64,000 bases of DNA from Bacillus_BD sp963787345 (lineage in GTDB: Bacteria > Bacillota > Bacilli > Bacillales > Cytobacillaceae): the NCBI GenBank assembly GCA_963787345.1, contig CAWBCW010000026.1, positions 558,001 to 622,000 of the forward strand. Reading direction: 5' to 3'. Below, one piece after another: positions 35,771-45,575 of the stretch. The notes under the pieces were generated by a model. It ran no database searches. It worked only from the letters and a program-made list of their open reading frames with translations, and was not told where the DNA came from. Numbering within the stretch: position 1 is the stretch's first letter; the number at the start of each line of letters is the position of its first letter. Made by a program: the position numbers and the translations under genes.

Positions 35771-36988
35771 ATGAAACGTTATTGGAAAATGATCGTCTAT
35801 TGTATCGCGATTTTCGTTGTAATTGGCACGTTCTATATTCAGTCAAGTGTAGCAGCAACTGATACACTTGAGTTAAATATTGAAAAGGTTAGCGGCGATG
35901 AGAAAGAATTACAGAATGTTACTTTATACGGGGATTACGTGGTGGAAAATATTCACCATTCACTAGAAATCACGGATGGCGAAAACGTCAACCCTCGGAA
36001 GCAATCTTTTTTTGAAACTTTGATTCATCCGAGTTATTTCCCGGTTATTCAAAAGTTAGTGGAAAGTCATAAAGGCTTTATGCGTGGAAAGGATTTCAGT
36101 CCTGCTTATTTCTTTGAAGATAATGAACGAGTTGCTTATGTGAATTTAATACCAAGTAGTATATATAACGATACACCAGACTTCACCTTTGACATTGAGG
36201 TACTGGACAAAAAAACAAATAAAACCATTTCCTTTGGAGGAAAGGTTCCAAAGACGTCCAATTATAGATGGTTAAATGTAGAGGATGTTCAACTGATTGA
36301 GGATGAATTAAAAGTAGTTACAAGTGGTTCTCGGACCGAAGGCGGGGACGATCTTAGTCTTTATACATTTAATCTTCGTGAGAAAAAGTTAGTGAATGAA
36401 GACATCATTTTAGCTGCACCTCATATTGAGAATGGGTGGACAGAAGTTCGATTGATAAATGATTATTCTTCTACGAAAGTGGAACGATATCATGTTATGA
36501 AAATGGAGGCCTATGAGGAACCTAATGCTTCAGGTGATGAGGCACTAGCGATAGAAGATGATCATACACCGTTGGTTGCGATTGAAACGTTAATTTATGA
36601 TATGAAAACCAATAAAGTGATAAAATGGGAGATCCCAGAAGAAATTACTGAATCACTTCATTCAGCAGTCGTTTCCGACTCGATGATTTTTCTTCCTGTT
36701 TATACTGAAGAAGCTATCGAAATAAGTCAATATGATATCGAAAAGGAAGAATGGGGAGAGAAACAAATCTTTCATATAGACCATGCAAAGGACAGTGAAA
36801 CTGTCCCATATATTCAATTACTAAATGGAAAAATTTATATTATCGGTTCAAATAATGATGTCTATCCAATCTTAGTAGGCGACCCACAAACGGGCACGGT
36901 TTTGTATGAAGGAAAATTAGGATTTAAAAATCAAAAAGAAGGCCAAAAAAATTACGAACTGTATTTTCATGATGTTGTAATTAAATAA
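35771..36988 (+). CDS. Membrane-anchored or secreted beta-rich protein of the ABC operon
   Basis: The 405-residue protein has one N-terminal hydrophobic segment (MIVYCIAIFVVIGTFYIQSS) and a long extracytoplasmic region with regularly spaced beta segments (VEDVQLIEDELKVVTSGSR, PYIQLLNGKIYIIGSNNDV), suggesting a beta-propeller-like fold. I do not recognise the family. AGGGGAGG precedes the ATG and it follows the permease by 16 bases, so it is the last gene of the GntR operon and likely part of the export complex or a sensor for it. Confidence 0.7.
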   Translation: MKRYWKMIVYCIAIFVVIGTFYIQSSVAATDTLELNIEKVSGDEKELQNVTLYGDYVVENIHHSLEITDGENVNPRKQSFFETLIHPSYFPVIQKLVESHKGFMRGKDFSPAYFFEDNERVAYVNLIPSSIYNDTPDFTFDIEVLDKKTNKTISFGGKVPKTSNYRWLNVEDVQLIEDELKVVTSGSRTEGGDDLSLYTFNLREKKLVNEDIILAAPHIENGWTEVRLINDYSSTKVERYHVMKMEAYEEPNASGDEALAIEDDHTPLVAIETLIYDMKTNKVIKWEIPEEITESLHSAVVSDSMIFLPVYTEEAIEISQYDIEKEEWGEKQIFHIDHAKDSETVPYIQLLNGKIYIIGSNNDVYPILVGDPQTGTVLYEGKLGFKNQKEGQKNYELYFHDVVIK

Positions 36989-36993
36989 AAATA

Positions 36994-37036
36994 AAAGTGC
37001 TAGGTATTATCCAGTTATGGAAGGTGCCTAGCATTT
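36994..37036 (+). terminator. Terminator, GTGCTAGGTA family
   Basis: AAGTGCTAGGTA with CCA pairs with TGG and GGTGCCTAGCATTT; related hairpins end trpB/dacC, lnrN and the CarD gene. Confidence 0.7.
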
Positions 37037-37122
37037 GTTGTTTTTTGCCCTTAGACTATTAAAACTTTTGCGAATAATTGCTATACTATATTTGAGTTAA
37101 GTTGAGAGGAGTTAGATAAGAG

Positions 37123-38292
37123 ATGACTAGTATAGATGTCAATAAAGGAAAAGGGTATTATGGAGAATTTGGAGGTAGCTTTATACCAGAAGAACTCCAA
37201 AAAGCAATGGATGGAATTGAAGAAGCTTTTTTACGTTATAAAGACGATCCAGAATTTATACAAGAATATGAATATTATTTAAAAGAATATGTCGGTCGAG
37301 AAAATCCACTAACATACGCTGAAAATTTAACAAATAAAATTGGCGGAGCTAAAATCTATTTGAAACGTGAAGATTTAAATCATACAGGTGCACATAAAAT
37401 TAACAATGTTCTTGGACAAATTTTATTAGCTAAAAAAATGGGCGTTAAAAGGATTATTGCGGAAACAGGAGCTGGACAACACGGCGTTGCAACGGCTACA
37501 GCATGTGCCTTGTTCGGTATGGAATGTGTTGTTTATATGGGGAAAAAGGATACAGAAAGACAAGCACTTAACGTGTTCCGCATGGAATTACTTGGCGCAA
37601 AAGTGGTTGCAGTTGATAAAGGTGAAGGGCATTTGGCAGAAGCAGTAGATGAGGCATTAGGTGATTTAATGCAAAACTACAAAAATACCTTTTATTTAAT
37701 TGGTTCTGCGGTTGGGCCGCACCCATATCCACAGATGATTAAAGAATTCCAAGCTGTTATTAGTAAAGAATCGAAGAAACAAATTCTAGAAAAAGAAGGA
37801 AAGCTGCCAACTGCAGTCGTGGCTTGTGTTGGAGGCGGGAGTAACGCCATTGGTGCGTTTGCTCACTATATCGAAGAACTTGATGTTCGTCTAATTGGGA
37901 TTGAACCAGCAGAAGCAGCCTCTCTAACAAAAGGGGTGCCATCCGTTCTACATGGTTTTAATAGCTATGTATTAAAAGATGAAGGAGGAAATCTACTGCC
38001 TACCCATTCGATTGCAGCGGGATTAGACTACCAAAGTGTTGGACCTGAACATAGTTATTTAAGAGATAGCGGCAGAGGGGAATATGTGCCAGTAAGTGGA
38101 CAAGAAGCTTTGGAAGCCTTTCAAGTATTGTCTCATGAAGAAGGAATTATTCCAGCACTTGAAAGTTCCCATGCCGTCGCTTATGCAATGAAATTGGCAA
38201 AAGAATTATCAAAAGACGATATTATCATTGTAAATCTGTCTGGACGTGGAGATAAAGATGTTGAACAAGTTTTTGAAATGCTAAAAAAGTAA
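37123..38292 (+). CDS. trpB: Tryptophan synthase beta chain, stand-alone copy
   Basis: The 389-residue PLP enzyme carries HTGAHKINN with Lys92 as the Schiff-base residue, ETGAGQHGVATAT (catalytic Glu), the phosphate loop GGGSNAIG, and SGRGDKD at the end. It condenses indole with serine. No other trp gene is near, so it is an orphan copy that could salvage indole or act on another nucleophile. The usual GRPTPL motif reads GRENPL here, which may affect substrate handling. GAGGAG precedes the ATG by about ten bases. Confidence 0.92.
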   Translation: MTSIDVNKGKGYYGEFGGSFIPEELQKAMDGIEEAFLRYKDDPEFIQEYEYYLKEYVGRENPLTYAENLTNKIGGAKIYLKREDLNHTGAHKINNVLGQILLAKKMGVKRIIAETGAGQHGVATATACALFGMECVVYMGKKDTERQALNVFRMELLGAKVVAVDKGEGHLAEAVDEALGDLMQNYKNTFYLIGSAVGPHPYPQMIKEFQAVISKESKKQILEKEGKLPTAVVACVGGGSNAIGAFAHYIEELDVRLIGIEPAEAASLTKGVPSVLHGFNSYVLKDEGGNLLPTHSIAAGLDYQSVGPEHSYLRDSGRGEYVPVSGQEALEAFQVLSHEEGIIPALESSHAVAYAMKLAKELSKDDIIIVNLSGRGDKDVEQVFEMLKK

Positions 38293-38306
38293 ACAGATAA
38301 AGCAAT

Positions 38307-38354
38307 AAGAGCCAAGCACCTTCCAGTTTAGTTTCTGGATGGCACTTGGCTCTT
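38307..38354. terminator. Bidirectional terminator between trpB and dacC
   Basis: AAGAGCCAAGCACCTTCCAG pairs with CTGGATGGCACTTGGCTCTT; A and T tracts serve both strands. Confidence 0.8.
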
Positions 38355-39813
38355 AATGATTTGCGACCATTTCTACGATTCGGTCCTCTACTTCTTTTCC
38401 TTTTTCCTCATCAACAAGATTATTTAAAAGGATAGAAACAATAACAGTTTCTCCTTTCTTTGTTTCAACATAACCGGATAATGAAGTAACTGTAGAGAGG
38501 GTACCAGTTTTGGCTTTCACATTTAAAGTTTCCATTCTGTTTCTTAATGTTCCACCCACCATTTTGTCCTGTGCACCTGCAACGGGTAGAGAGGTTAAGA
38601 AAGCGGGAAACCAATCCTCTTTTTGAACATGAAATAAAAGCTGTGTTATTTCGTTCGCAGGAATTAAGTTTAAATGAGAAATTCCGGAACCATCTCTAAT
38701 GACCAAGTCTTTAGAGTTTACCCCGAGTTTAGGCAGCTCTTCTGTTAACACTTGGAGTCCTTTATCCCAGCTCCCTTCGCCTAATCTTCTTTTCCCCATT
38801 TCTTTCACGAGACCTTCCGCATGGCCATTATTGCTTAATTTCATGAAGGGAATGAGAAGATCTGACAACGGGATCGAAGCATGACTTGTTATAACATGTG
38901 TGTTTTGTGGTGTTATCCCGAGCTTTACTCTTCCTGAAAGATTAATCCCTTGCTTTTCTAATTCTTGCTTAAAGAGATCAAGAACCAATCCGGTTGGTTC
39001 CCAAACAGAAACGTGAGCCTTTTTTGCTTTCGCTCCTATTGGCAGAAGCCCTTTTACCATGATGGTGTTTGTGCCATGTTTTCGGTCAATGGTAAGATCT
39101 GTGTTTCCTTCTGGCGATCCAGTTACCGTCTGATTGATTACTTTTACATAAAAAGTATTAGGGGTAAATTGAATTTGTGCTGGTTCTCCGATGTTTGATC
39201 CCGGGGTGATTCTCATCAGAACGGTTCCTGAATCAAAATCTTGATCCGGAGATATCGTGAGTGCTGAAATTTGCGATCCGTAATAGGCTGATTCATCGCT
39301 CCAAACTAAATCAGGGGATAAGCGGACATCGTCATACCAACTGTCATCACCAATCAGATTTCCCTCGACCATTGTGACTCCTGAAGCAGTTAATTTTTTT
39401 GCCAAGTTCGTTAAGTCTTCTTTTATAAGTGTAAGGTCACCAAATCCTTTTATATATAGATTTCCTTTAAGAATATGCCCGACTGTTTCCCCATCTGTAC
39501 GAAGTTCTGTCTTAAATTGATAATCCTTCCCTAACACGGATAAGGCTGCTGCTGCAGTAAGGAGCTTCATATTTGATGCAGGCCGCATTCGGATATCGCC
39601 ATTATGTTCATAAAGAATCTCTCCGGTTCTTGCACAGCGAATGCTTATTCCAGTAAGCCCGCCATTTAAAAGCGGTTCATTGTGTAATAGTTGTTGAAGT
39701 TCTGTTTGAAAAGATGAGTCCCATTTTTGGGCGGATGCAGGAGTAGGTGGTATTAATAACAAAACAAGCATTGAAAAAATGAAAATATGTATAGCCTTTT
39801 GGGTTCTTATCAC
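38353..39813 (-). CDS. dacC: D-Ala-D-Ala carboxypeptidase/endopeptidase (PBP4, S13 family)
   Basis: The 486-residue protein has a signal peptide (to about ASA, residue 28) and the three penicillin-binding motifs: S80-N-M-K83, SNN (KLSNNGHAEG) and KTG (KAKTGTLS). The long insert between the first two motifs is typical for S13 (DacB/PBP4a, B. subtilis DacC). It trims or cleaves peptidoglycan peptides outside the cell. The GTG start at 39813 follows a GGAAG-rich stretch. Confidence 0.9.
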   Translation of the reverse strand: MIRTQKAIHIFIFSMLVLLLIPPTPASAQKWDSSFQTELQQLLHNEPLLNGGLTGISIRCARTGEILYEHNGDIRMRPASNMKLLTAAAALSVLGKDYQFKTELRTDGETVGHILKGNLYIKGFGDLTLIKEDLTNLAKKLTASGVTMVEGNLIGDDSWYDDVRLSPDLVWSDESAYYGSQISALTISPDQDFDSGTVLMRITPGSNIGEPAQIQFTPNTFYVKVINQTVTGSPEGNTDLTIDRKHGTNTIMVKGLLPIGAKAKKAHVSVWEPTGLVLDLFKQELEKQGINLSGRVKLGITPQNTHVITSHASIPLSDLLIPFMKLSNNGHAEGLVKEMGKRRLGEGSWDKGLQVLTEELPKLGVNSKDLVIRDGSGISHLNLIPANEITQLLFHVQKEDWFPAFLTSLPVAGAQDKMVGGTLRNRMETLNVKAKTGTLSTVTSLSGYVETKKGETVIVSILLNNLVDEEKGKEVEDRIVEMVANH

Positions 39814-40026
39814 TAGATTCCACTTCCAACTTCCTTTTTATCAATATCATTTCCAGTTTCATTTCTTCTATTACAAAAAATACTAGAAGTCACCCAGAAA
39901 CTGGATAATGCTAGTTACTTAAATGCTATACTTTAAAGGAATGACTGATTAATGCGAAAATTGAAAGGGTGAATGATAAGTGTGGAGAATGAAAACTAAC
40001 GGTGCAAATACAGTTCGTGATAACGG

Positions 40027-41109
40027 GTGAAAGCTTTCTGGCTTCGATTTTTAATATTTTGTAGTTTATGGATCGGTCTAATCGTTTATGAACGTAGTAA
40101 CATTTCAATTAAAATCATGTTTTTTTCCCTTGCACTTTTACTTTATTTTTTACTATCACTTAATAAAGCACTTATATTGTTGTATTTCTTATCATCATTC
40201 TTGTTAGTGGGAAATGGATATTTTATTGTCGGTGACGTTACCTTTACCCTATTAATTTTATTATATATGACAATCGACTCTTCTTTTCGTTTAAAGGAAA
40301 TGGAAGGTCGAATTTATATCCCTATTAATATGTTTTTTATTTTCATATTATTGTGGCGGAATCCAGATGGGTGGGTGCAATGGCTCATTATTAGTTTATT
40401 TGTTTCATTTTTATGTCTAAAGTTGATAACCAGGTCTAACGAGCGTAAAGAGCAGAAAGAAATTTACGAAGAGCTATTAGGAGAGTATCGTAAATTAAAG
40501 CGAATGAATTTGGATGCAGAACGTGATGTGCGGATTCGTGAGCGAACAAGAATAGCGAGGGATATCCATGACTCTGTTGGGCACCGTTTAACCGCTTTAT
40601 TAATGAAGCTTGAAATGTTGGGAATTCAACATCCGCACTCTCAGTATGATGATTTAAAAATGATGGCTAGGGAGAGTTTGGAGGAAATTCGCAAGTCTGT
40701 AAAAGCCCTTCAAACAGAAGAGAATGAAGGGATTGCAACGGTCATACATTTAATAAGAAAATTGGAAGCTGAAAGTCATTTATCTGTCCAGTTTACAATC
40801 AAACAGGGCGTCTTATCCATGCCAATTTCGAATGAAAAAAGTGTTGTCCTTTATCGGATCATTCAAGAAGGGCTGACTAATGCAATGCGACATGCTGGGT
40901 CTCGTGAAGTACAAGTAATATTGGGAAAGTCTGCAATTGGCGACCTATCATTTGAAATTTCAAATAAGGTTTTCACGCCAAAGCCCTTTACATTTGGATT
41001 TGGCTTAAACAATATGAGAGCACGTGCGGAAGAGGTTGGCGGGTCGGTCGAAATTTACCAAACGGATGAGAACTTTTTTGTTATCGGTAGTATTCCAAGC
41101 AGGGAGTGA
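40027..41109 (+). CDS. lnrJ: LnrJ-like sensor histidine kinase
   Basis: The 360-residue kinase has four to five N-terminal membrane helices (residues 1-140), a coiled linker, HisKA_3 with DIHDSVGHRLTALLMK (H181), and a HATPase domain (GLTNAMRHA, FGFGLNNMRARAEE). With the regulator, ATPase and two permeases behind it, it matches lnrJKLMN (yfiJKLMN), which senses and exports linear polyenes such as linearmycin. The GTG start has no strong binding site; in-frame stops just upstream exclude a longer protein. Confidence 0.85.
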   Translation: MKAFWLRFLIFCSLWIGLIVYERSNISIKIMFFSLALLLYFLLSLNKALILLYFLSSFLLVGNGYFIVGDVTFTLLILLYMTIDSSFRLKEMEGRIYIPINMFFIFILLWRNPDGWVQWLIISLFVSFLCLKLITRSNERKEQKEIYEELLGEYRKLKRMNLDAERDVRIRERTRIARDIHDSVGHRLTALLMKLEMLGIQHPHSQYDDLKMMARESLEEIRKSVKALQTEENEGIATVIHLIRKLEAESHLSVQFTIKQGVLSMPISNEKSVVLYRIIQEGLTNAMRHAGSREVQVILGKSAIGDLSFEISNKVFTPKPFTFGFGLNNMRARAEEVGGSVEIYQTDENFFVIGSIPSRE

Positions 41110-41114
41110 TCAAA

Positions 41115-41747
41115 ATGTGGAAAGTGCTATTAGTAGAAGATCAATCCATTGTAAGACAGGGATTAAAAATGATTTTGGAGCAAGATTCGAACATTGTCGT
41201 CACACATGAAGCAGAAAACGGGAAAGAGGCCATTGAAATCATGGAAAGGCATTTGATTGATTTTATTATGATGGATGTGAGAATGCCGGTTATGAATGGC
41301 ATTGAGGCAACAAGAATCATTAAAAAGCAATGGCCAAATACGAAAATATTAATCTTAACGACGTTCAATGATGATGAGTATGCGATGCAAGCATTAAAGG
41401 ACGGAGCGAATGGTTTTTTACTAAAAACTTCAGAATCTGCTAAATTAATTGAAGCGGTCTATAGTTGTATGAGTGGGGGATTAACAATCCATGATGAAGT
41501 AGCAGCGAAGGTAATGCCCCGTCTGTTACATAGACAAGCTGAAACGAAGATGGATGTGGAATTCACTCCACGAGAATATGAAATTACCAAATTAGTTGGA
41601 GAAGGTTTAACGAATAAGGAAATTTCGGAAATCCTTCATTTATCCATTGGGACAATCAAAAATCACATTACGCAAATTTTACATAAAACAAGTCTGCGTG
41701 ATCGCACACAGTTAGCGATTTATGCGGTAAAACATAACATTGTTTAG
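41115..41747 (+). CDS. lnrK: LnrK-like response regulator
   Basis: The 210-residue protein has a receiver domain with D54 as phosphoacceptor and a LuxR-type HTH (FTPREYEITKLVGEGLTNKEIS). GGGAG lies eight bases before ATG 41115; GTG 41106 is a less likely start. It follows the kinase by five bases and would activate the downstream ABC genes. Confidence 0.87.
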   Translation: MWKVLLVEDQSIVRQGLKMILEQDSNIVVTHEAENGKEAIEIMERHLIDFIMMDVRMPVMNGIEATRIIKKQWPNTKILILTTFNDDEYAMQALKDGANGFLLKTSESAKLIEAVYSCMSGGLTIHDEVAAKVMPRLLHRQAETKMDVEFTPREYEITKLVGEGLTNKEISEILHLSIGTIKNHITQILHKTSLRDRTQLAIYAVKHNIV

Positions 41748-41848
41748 AAAAAGTGACTGGAGTCATATCGATTTCATGCTTTTGATGACTGAAGGCAGTA
41801 TGTAGAGGCCTTTTCAAAAGGTACTATAATCGTAGGAGGCGATGAATC

Positions 41849-42781
41849 ATGCTTGAATTAGTAGATCTATCTAAAAAGTTCAAACAAAATTATGCAGTCA
41901 AAAATTTAAATATGTTTATTGAAAAAGGGGAGATTGTTGGGTTACTTGGGCCAAATGGTGCGGGAAAGTCAACAGCGATTTCAATGATGTCCTCTTTAGT
42001 GGAACCGACGAGTGGCGACGTTCGTTTTCATCAAAAAAGCATCTTAAAAAGCCCAGCGCCACTACGAAAAGTGATCGGAGTCGTACCTCAAGAAATTGCC
42101 TTATATACGGACTTAACAGCAGAAGAAAACCTGCGCTTTTTCGGTAGAATCTATTGTTTAAAAGGAAGTGAATTGAACCGGAAAATCGATGAAGTGTTAG
42201 AGGTCATCGGTTTAGCTGATCGCAGAAAGGATATTGTAAAAACCTTTTCCGGCGGGATGAAACGACGCTTGAATATTGGGGTTGCCCTGCTCCATGATCC
42301 TGAATTCATCATCATGGATGAACCGACAGTAGGAATTGATCCGCAATCCCGTAATTATATTTTAGAAACGGTTAAACGGCTGAATAAAGAAAAACAAATG
42401 ACGGTTCTATACACGAGCCATTATATGGAGGAGGTTGAATTCCTCTGTAATCGAATCTATATCATGGATCAGGGAAATTTAATTGCTTCGGGAACAAAAG
42501 ACGAAATTAAAAAAATCCTTTCCTCAGAAAAGGCGATTTTGATCAAATCAGATCGTTGGAATGAGGGGTTCATTAAGAAATTAAAGCAAAATCCAGTAGT
42601 AAATCGTGTAGTTGTTGGGGAAAAGGAAATCACGATTATGGTCGCAAAAGAAGTGGATTTATTTTCTACATTAATAAAGCTGGCCGAAGAATCGGAGATT
42701 GATCTTATTTCAGTAGAAATCAAAACACCAACATTAGAAGATGTATTCCTTCATCTAACAGGAAGGGCTTTACGAGACTAG
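41849..42781 (+). CDS. lnrL: LnrL-like ABC exporter ATPase
   Basis: The 310-residue ATPase has Walker A GPNGAGKST (34-42), signature TFSGGMKRRLN, Walker B FIIMDEPTVGID and an H-loop (YTSHYMEE), followed by a C-terminal regulatory tail typical for ABC-2 exporters. TAGGAGGCGATG precedes the ATG. It powers the two permeases encoded next. TATAAT near 41825 could be an internal promoter. Confidence 0.9.
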   Translation: MLELVDLSKKFKQNYAVKNLNMFIEKGEIVGLLGPNGAGKSTAISMMSSLVEPTSGDVRFHQKSILKSPAPLRKVIGVVPQEIALYTDLTAEENLRFFGRIYCLKGSELNRKIDEVLEVIGLADRRKDIVKTFSGGMKRRLNIGVALLHDPEFIIMDEPTVGIDPQSRNYILETVKRLNKEKQMTVLYTSHYMEEVEFLCNRIYIMDQGNLIASGTKDEIKKILSSEKAILIKSDRWNEGFIKKLKQNPVVNRVVVGEKEITIMVAKEVDLFSTLIKLAEESEIDLISVEIKTPTLEDVFLHLTGRALRD

Positions 42782-42796
42782 AGGGGAGATGAAGAA

Positions 42797-44065
42797 ATGA
42801 TTTGGCAAATTGTCAAAAAGCAAGCATTGTTGTTTTGGAGAAATCCGCAGCAATTATTGTTATTAATAGGACTTCCCATCATTCTCATCGCCATTTTAGG
42901 GACTGCTCTAAGCAGTATTATGGATGGTCAAAGTCCTCAAGTTGAAGCAAAGATTGCCTTTGTAGAACATGGAGGAGAAAAAGAGCAAATACAGCAATTT
43001 ATTGATGATCTTGAACAAACAGAAATACCTAGAGAACAGATTGGCGCGTTACAAAGTACTCTTTCGCAAACGGCTCCTATTAAAGTATTAAAGGAGGAGG
43101 TTTTTGGAAGTGAAGAATTGAAAGATATGATTGAAATCATTGATATCCGTGAGTCTGATAAAGAAAAAACGTTGAAAGATGACAGTTTTACTGCTGTTAT
43201 TGAAGTTCCAGAAAGCTTTACTTATGATTTGCTGCAAGCCATGGTATTAAACAATGGAGCTCAACCTCAATTATTACTTTATCAAAACGAGGGTTCACAA
43301 ATTGGTTCGAGTGTTGTAGACAGCATATTGACCCAGTACCAAGAGCAGTTTACTTTACAAACTTTTCTTGGTCAAAAAGGGATTGATCCAAACGTTATTG
43401 CGATGGATGGAAGTTCGCTAACGGGAGACCTGAGCACCATTAATCAAAAAAAACCCGTATCAACAAAAAATTACTATGCAGTTGGAATGGCCGTGATGAA
43501 TGTTTTATTCATTGCATCAGCCATAAGTGGAATCGCATTTCTCGAGAAAAATAATCATGTGTTTGATCGTATCATTTTAGCAAATGTTTCTCGTTGGATT
43601 TACTTTATCGGGGTCTTTATTTCAGGAACGCTTTTTGCATTATTACAACTGCTCATTATTTTCGGCTTCTCTTGGGCTGTTTTTGGCGTGAAATGGGGAG
43701 ATATCTTATCCTTCTTAATTGTTACAGTTGCCACAGCCATTTCAGTCGGAGGAATTAGCGTTTTACTAACGGCAATTAGTTATCGCTTAGACTCTGAAGT
43801 GATTTCAAACTTCTTTTCTAGTATTCTTGTCACTTTAATGGCCTTTTTAGGCGGAAGTTTCTTCCCGATTGGGGATTTATCTAGAGTTATTGGAATGCTG
43901 GGCAACTTAACGCCAAATGGTGCTGGAATGTCAGCATATATGGCAATTTTAAGGGGAGACGGATTTTTAGAAATTAGTAACCATGTCCTGTTTCTGATTC
44001 TATTTGCAGTCGTTTCCATTGTGGTCGCAGCACTTAGTTTTCCAAAAAGGGGGGCTTCTGCATGA
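42797..44065 (+). CDS. lnrM: LnrM-like ABC-2 permease
   Basis: The 422-residue protein has the ABC-2 layout: one N-terminal membrane helix (about 20-40), a large outside domain (about 45-225), then five helices, with FLGGSFFPIGDL and LTPNGAGMSAYMAILRG near the end. It pairs with the following permease. GGGGAGATG precedes the start. The four-base overlap with the next gene indicates coupling. Confidence 0.88.
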   Translation: MIWQIVKKQALLFWRNPQQLLLLIGLPIILIAILGTALSSIMDGQSPQVEAKIAFVEHGGEKEQIQQFIDDLEQTEIPREQIGALQSTLSQTAPIKVLKEEVFGSEELKDMIEIIDIRESDKEKTLKDDSFTAVIEVPESFTYDLLQAMVLNNGAQPQLLLYQNEGSQIGSSVVDSILTQYQEQFTLQTFLGQKGIDPNVIAMDGSSLTGDLSTINQKKPVSTKNYYAVGMAVMNVLFIASAISGIAFLEKNNHVFDRIILANVSRWIYFIGVFISGTLFALLQLLIIFGFSWAVFGVKWGDILSFLIVTVATAISVGGISVLLTAISYRLDSEVISNFFSSILVTLMAFLGGSFFPIGDLSRVIGMLGNLTPNGAGMSAYMAILRGDGFLEISNHVLFLILFAVVSIVVAALSFPKRGASA

Positions 44066-45177
44066 TTGGAATCTTATTTGCAAAGTTTAGGATGTTTGTA
44101 CGAAATCCATGGACCTTTGTGATTATGACCGCCATGTCGATCGGATTCGCTCTTATGTTAGGTGGTTCTCATCAGGAGAATTCGATTCAAGTGCCCGTAT
44201 TTATCGAACATGAAGCTGTTTTAGAAACGGTAGTAGGAGAGACAATAGAGGAATCAGGAGTTTTCGTGTTTAATCTGATGTCTAAAGAGGAATTAGTGGA
44301 AAAAATTGAGAATGGAAAAGTAGAGATCGGTTTGATCTTGCAGCAGGATGATTTCCAAATTGTTGTCGGGATCGACTCACCGAATGTGCCCATGTTAAAA
44401 CAAACAATTGGAGATGCCTATTTAAAGAAGGAACAGCAGGAAAAAATTATTGAGGCAGCAACATCTAGCTTAGGAATGGAAAAAGAAGAGGTTGAAAAAG
44501 AGTTAGAAAATGCGATGGATTCCCCTGTTTTTTCAATTGAAAAAGGTAACTTTAGAGGTACAGAAACGTTTGTTTATAACTCAACATTACAATCGCTGTT
44601 TGGCTTTTCCTTGTTTTTTGTGATCTATACGATTGCTTATAATGTTTTACCAATATTATTAGAAAAAAATGAGGGAATTTGGGATCGAATGATTCTTTCT
44701 CCATTAAAAAAATGGGAAATGTATGTAGCTAATTTTATTTATAGTTTTGTATCAGGGTATGTGCAGTTGCTCATTATTTTCTTTGTTTTCCGCTACTTTG
44801 CCGGGGTTGATTTCAATGGTCATTTTATGGAGGCCTGTTTATACCTTATTCCATATGTGTTCTCGATTGTGGCGTTATCGATCTTATTGACAGCTTTCGT
44901 CAAAAACGCAGGGCAATTTAATGCGGTTATCCCGATTGTTTCGGTCAGTGCCGCAATGATTGGTGGTGCTTATTGGCCAATTGAATTAGTGGAATCCCCC
45001 TTATTACTTGCGTTAGCAAAAATAAATCCGATCACGTACGGAATGGAAGTGTTAAAAGGAGTTGCGGTATACGGATACTCTTTTCAGGAACTATTATTTC
45101 CAATGAGTATTCTCCTATTAATGGGAGTTGTTATGACTGGGATTGGGATTCATTTAATGGAAAAACGGCATGTGTAG
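44062..45177 (+). CDS. lnrN: LnrN-like ABC-2 permease
   Basis: The 371-residue protein has the same layout as its neighbour, with MIGGAYWPIELVESP and KINPITYGMEVLKG near the end. The two permeases likely form a heterodimer with a dimer of the ATPase. It is the last gene of the operon and is followed by a strong hairpin. Confidence 0.88.
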   Translation: MIGILFAKFRMFVRNPWTFVIMTAMSIGFALMLGGSHQENSIQVPVFIEHEAVLETVVGETIEESGVFVFNLMSKEELVEKIENGKVEIGLILQQDDFQIVVGIDSPNVPMLKQTIGDAYLKKEQQEKIIEAATSSLGMEKEEVEKELENAMDSPVFSIEKGNFRGTETFVYNSTLQSLFGFSLFFVIYTIAYNVLPILLEKNEGIWDRMILSPLKKWEMYVANFIYSFVSGYVQLLIIFFVFRYFAGVDFNGHFMEACLYLIPYVFSIVALSILLTAFVKNAGQFNAVIPIVSVSAAMIGGAYWPIELVESPLLLALAKINPITYGMEVLKGVAVYGYSFQELLFPMSILLLMGVVMTGIGIHLMEKRHV

Positions 45178-45181
45178 GAAT

Positions 45182-45229
45182 AGGGCGCTAGGTACCTTCA
45201 GAAACTGGAGATGATGCCTAGCGCTCTTT
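45182..45229 (+). terminator. Terminator, GTGCTAGGTA family
   Basis: AGGGCGCTAGGTA pairs with GCCTAGCGCTCT, with a CAGAAACTG inner stem, followed by TTGTCTTT. Confidence 0.75.
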
Positions 45230-45322
45230 GTCTTTAAAGGAAAACAAGGGGACACGAATATTCCAATTTCATATTTAGTATAGTATAATTAAAATATTCC
45301 GAATAATATATAAATAATTCTT

Positions 45323-45332
45323 TATACGGAAC
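45323..45332 (+). promoter_or_regulatory. TATACGGAAC motif before the IclR pair
   Basis: TATACGGAAC is shared with two sites in the 49.4-49.5 kb control region. A partial inverted copy, TATTCCGAATA, lies at about 45295-45305. It is a candidate IclR-family half-site, now separated from the regulator by repeat copy D. Confidence 0.5.
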
Positions 45333-45338
45333 TTTTAC

Positions 45339-45561
45339 CTTCATTCAGCAAATATTTTTGTACCGAAAGCTTGCGATAGGTACAGAAGTCTCCCCAATTC
45401 TATAAATATGAGATAAATGAAAGCCTTGTCAATTCAGTGGGGGTTAATCCTAGGTTGAATGAGGCTAAAGCCTCCGGCGGATGTCACGGATTTTTTTTAG
45501 GGTAATTTCTCGAGTGGCTTAGAGATTGTATCCGGACGAAAATTCGACGGGCGAATTTGAT
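45339..45561 (+). repeat. Dispersed omega-RNA-like element, copy D (most complete)
   Basis: It follows TTTAC and begins CTTCATTCAGCAAATA. It has the hairpin GTACC...GGTAC, the outer stem AGCCT/AGGCT around TTCAG...TTGAA, a cassette hairpin (CGGAT...ATCCG) and the right end AATTCG-ACGGG-CGAATT-TGAT. The ribosome binding site of the first IclR gene (GAGAGGTG) begins directly after it. Together with the upstream terminator and motif it fills the 398-bp gap 45178-45575. Confidence 0.8.
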
Positions 45562-45575
45562 GAGAGGTGTAAATC

